A stretch of 64,000 nucleotides of DNA from Bacteroidia bacterium (GTDB taxonomy: Bacteria; Bacteroidota; Bacteroidia; Chitinophagales; Chitinophagaceae), in assembly GCA_030427635.1 (NCBI GenBank), contig JAUIBA010000006.1, forward strand, positions 1-64,000, written 5' to 3'. Under the pieces are notes generated by a model, which saw only the letters and a list, made by a program, of their open reading frames with translations, was not told the DNA's origin and did not search any database. The first letter of the stretch is position 1. Each line of letters opens with the position of its first letter. This document shows positions 62,407 to 64,000 of the stretch, in pieces. Both the position numbers and the translations under genes were made by a program.

Positions 62407-63909
62407 CTACCTGTTTCCAAAATATTGTTCTGCACGCGAGTTCATATTGAATCCTGCGGCTGAGGCACCATTAGTGGTAGAATAGAGATATGAACGCCAG
62501 CCGCCATTCATGGGCTCACCAGGTACGGTAGAATGAAGTAAACGATAATCGGTAAGATTCTGAGACTGCTTAAAGAAAAGGAACAAAGAGTTTGCCAGCT
62601 CTTTTTTATTACCAAACTGTGTAAGTGTATTGTACTGCCATATTTCATAAGGCAGAGAGCCTGCCTCATTGGTGACTGTAATTATATCAGTAGGTTTTCC
62701 ATAACGAAGGTAAATGAAGCCCCTGTCTGTCTGATACCCCGGAGTACCATTTGCACTGAACTTTTTGTTTACCTCCATCACTTTAGCAGAATATTCTTTC
62801 CAGGCTTTCCCCGGGTCTTTAGGATTAATATCCTTAAAGTGATTGTATATGTAATACCTCATATACATTTCGTCCGTTTTTTTCAGAAAACCGTTGATAG
62901 TGTTTTTGTGCATTGCATCACTGAGGGGCAATAGCATGACAAGTATTGCTTTAAGCTGAGGAATAGTATACTTTGAGATAAATGTTTTATCAAGGTCCAG
63001 AACCGTTACGTGCTCCATGGTGGTATCCTTCATTATCTCTTTGATATTTACGACCGGAGCTTCTTTTTTCTCCGGAGTGCGATTCATTCGCTGTATAAAG
63101 AGTGTATTAGCCGTAATACGGTTGCCCATCTTATCGTCTAATGATACTGTAATATAATAATTGCCGGATGCAAGCGTAGCTATGGGTATTTCTCCTGCTT
63201 TTACTGATGAAGCAGGATTTATAATCGTATCAGTAATTGTGTATTCGGGCAAATACATTTCTGTAGCCCGTTTACTTATCTGCACCTTACGCACCAGAGG
63301 GAAACGGTCATTATCAATAACTCCCGGCTTCAGATTATATAATTCAGTTTTAAAATACAGTGTGCGTATGGGGTCATCAAGGAAGTTAGTACACAGCGGA
63401 ACTGATGCTCCTGTACTATCGGCATAGACCATAAGCTCCACATCACTGAAAAAAGGCTGGCCTGATACTTTAACTACATGCATTGAGTCTGTATGTGTAA
63501 ATACACTACTACTGTCGCCCAGGTCCATAAGACTTATCGTGTACTGCACCATGCCGGACGCAGGGCGGGAAAAACCATAACTGCGACGCTCAGCAATCAC
63601 CAGATCGGCCAGTTCTTCTGCACTGCTGCGGGGAGGTGTCTGCAAAATAAACTGGTCTTTGACTACGACACCAGATTCATCCTGTATTGTAATGCTGGTG
63701 AGTACACGGGCAATGATCGTTTTTTGAGCCGTGGTCGTGAAATGCAATGAGGCAGGATCTATCTGCCATGATATAGATGGCTGTGGCAGATATTTACCTT
63801 CTCCAGTCAAATGATAATACACAGCATGAGCTACTGTAGCACTCATCCCCCTGGCAATAATAGAAAAAGAACATCCTGCAATGAACAGGAGCATTAACCG
63901 TAAGCGCAT
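62407..63909 (-). CDS. GWxTD domain protein, exported
   Basis: 500 residues. The start at 63909 gives the signal peptide MRLRLMLLFIAGCSFSIIARG. An N-terminal beta-rich region (about 30-290: two Ig-like parts such as IQDESGVVVKDQFILQTPPR, FNLKPGVIDNDRF-like YNLKPGVIDNDRFPLVRKV, YYITVSLDDKMGNRI) is followed by a helical segment and the GWxTD domain (about 390-490: NGTPGYQTDRGFIYLRYGKP TDII, PYEIWQYNTL). The GWxTD family is found in Bacteroidota and Acidobacteria without known biochemistry. The gene continues to near the right edge; only 91 nt follow its start. Confidence 0.87.
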   Translation of the reverse strand: MRLRLMLLFIAGCSFSIIARGMSATVAHAVYYHLTGEGKYLPQPSISWQIDPASLHFTTTAQKTIIARVLTSITIQDESGVVVKDQFILQTPPRSSAEELADLVIAERRSYGFSRPASGMVQYTISLMDLGDSSSVFTHTDSMHVVKVSGQPFFSDVELMVYADSTGASVPLCTNFLDDPIRTLYFKTELYNLKPGVIDNDRFPLVRKVQISKRATEMYLPEYTITDTIINPASSVKAGEIPIATLASGNYYITVSLDDKMGNRITANTLFIQRMNRTPEKKEAPVVNIKEIMKDTTMEHVTVLDLDKTFISKYTIPQLKAILVMLLPLSDAMHKNTINGFLKKTDEMYMRYYIYNHFKDINPKDPGKAWKEYSAKVMEVNKKFSANGTPGYQTDRGFIYLRYGKPTDIITVTNEAGSLPYEIWQYNTLTQFGNKKELANSLFLFFKQSQNLTDYRLLHSTVPGEPMNGGWRSYLYSTTNGASAAGFNMNSRAEQYFGNR

Positions 63910-64000
63910 CTGCAACAAGTATAATATAATGCCGCAATTTACATAAACAGGCCCTAGCAAATGGCATAGTGTATGTTAAAATAAAACCGGCAATAATTGT
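63910..64000. other. right edge
   Basis: 91 nt upstream of the GWxTD start. AT-rich, with no clear -7 box and no gene visible. Confidence 0.5.

Noticed and set aside
1-64000. tRNA, rRNA, known riboswitches and mobile elements
   Set aside because: I looked through the gaps for tRNA-like GGTTCGAnTCC arms, rRNA segments, transposases and integrases and saw none; a covariance-model scan (tRNAscan-SE, Rfam) would be needed to exclude small RNAs.

Overview
The window looks like chromosomal, mostly housekeeping DNA from a member of the phylum Bacteroidota, probably Chitinophagaceae or a close relative. The evidence is: promoter elements of the Bacteroidota type (TTTG, about 19-22 nt, TAnnTTTG) before many genes; no Shine-Dalgarno signals; two proteins with type IX secretion (T9SS) C-terminal sorting domains; a GldB gliding lipoprotein; and phylum-typical families (DUF3078, DUF4476, DUF6249, GWxTD, DUF885, LptC-like and beta-flower-like proteins). 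I see no insertion sequence, prophage, CRISPR array, integrase, rRNA or tRNA. Base composition and codon use look even by eye.

Layout. 145-5490: a giant surface protein with a predicted seven-bladed FG-GAP propeller, 16 Ig-like repeats and a T9SS tail. 5.7-8.8 kb: gldB, a DUF3078 outer-membrane protein and scpA. 8.9-12.95 kb: XRE regulator, hemL, DUF4476 protein, and a PadR regulator overlapping a HAAS-like membrane sensor. 13.1-16.2 kb: an overlapping operon of CCA-adding enzyme, macrodomain protein and class III aminotransferase. 16.3-19.6 kb: coaX, an outer-membrane protein, lptC and a haem-binding protein. 19.6-23.2 kb: glnS, rpsP, rplS and a 55-codon small gene with its own canonical promoter. 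23.3-28.96 kb: EGF lipoprotein, ddl, PASTA protein, T9SS protein, rhodanese and DUF481 protein. 29-37 kb: menG/ubiE, lpxK, a PagL-type lipid A deacylase, a YCF48-like lipoprotein, a DUF885 peptidase and argS. 37.3-41.6 kb: biotin carboxylase, a 17-residue-repeat protein, and an ECF sigma factor with neighbours. 41.6-46.7 kb: an operon of acyltransferase, flippase and Kir channel, then purM and a barrel protein. 46.8-53.1 kb: a complete tripartite RND efflux operon (adaptor, pump, outer-membrane factor), preceded by a small secreted protein. 53.2-57.3 kb: DUF4288, LiaF-like, DUF1697, TraB/GumN, transaldolase and ndk. 57.5-64 kb: DegT aminotransferase, LuxE-like acyl-protein synthetase, a lipoprotein, a diverged cytosolic trypsin-like protease, holB and a GWxTD protein.

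Common themes are envelope building (lpxK, pagL, lptC, flippase, ddl, PASTA, RND pump, T9SS cargo) and tRNA/translation (cca, glnS, argS, rpsP, rplS). I found no obvious new multi-gene system. The most unusual items are: a repeat-operator array before the LiaF-like gene; a cytosolic trypsin-fold protein; the macrodomain gene fused by overlap to the CCA-adding enzyme; a PadR/HAAS sensor with a GldL-like membrane motif; a perfect 19-bp inverted repeat inside the lptC signal-peptide codons; and promoters lying only 5-8 nt before start codons.
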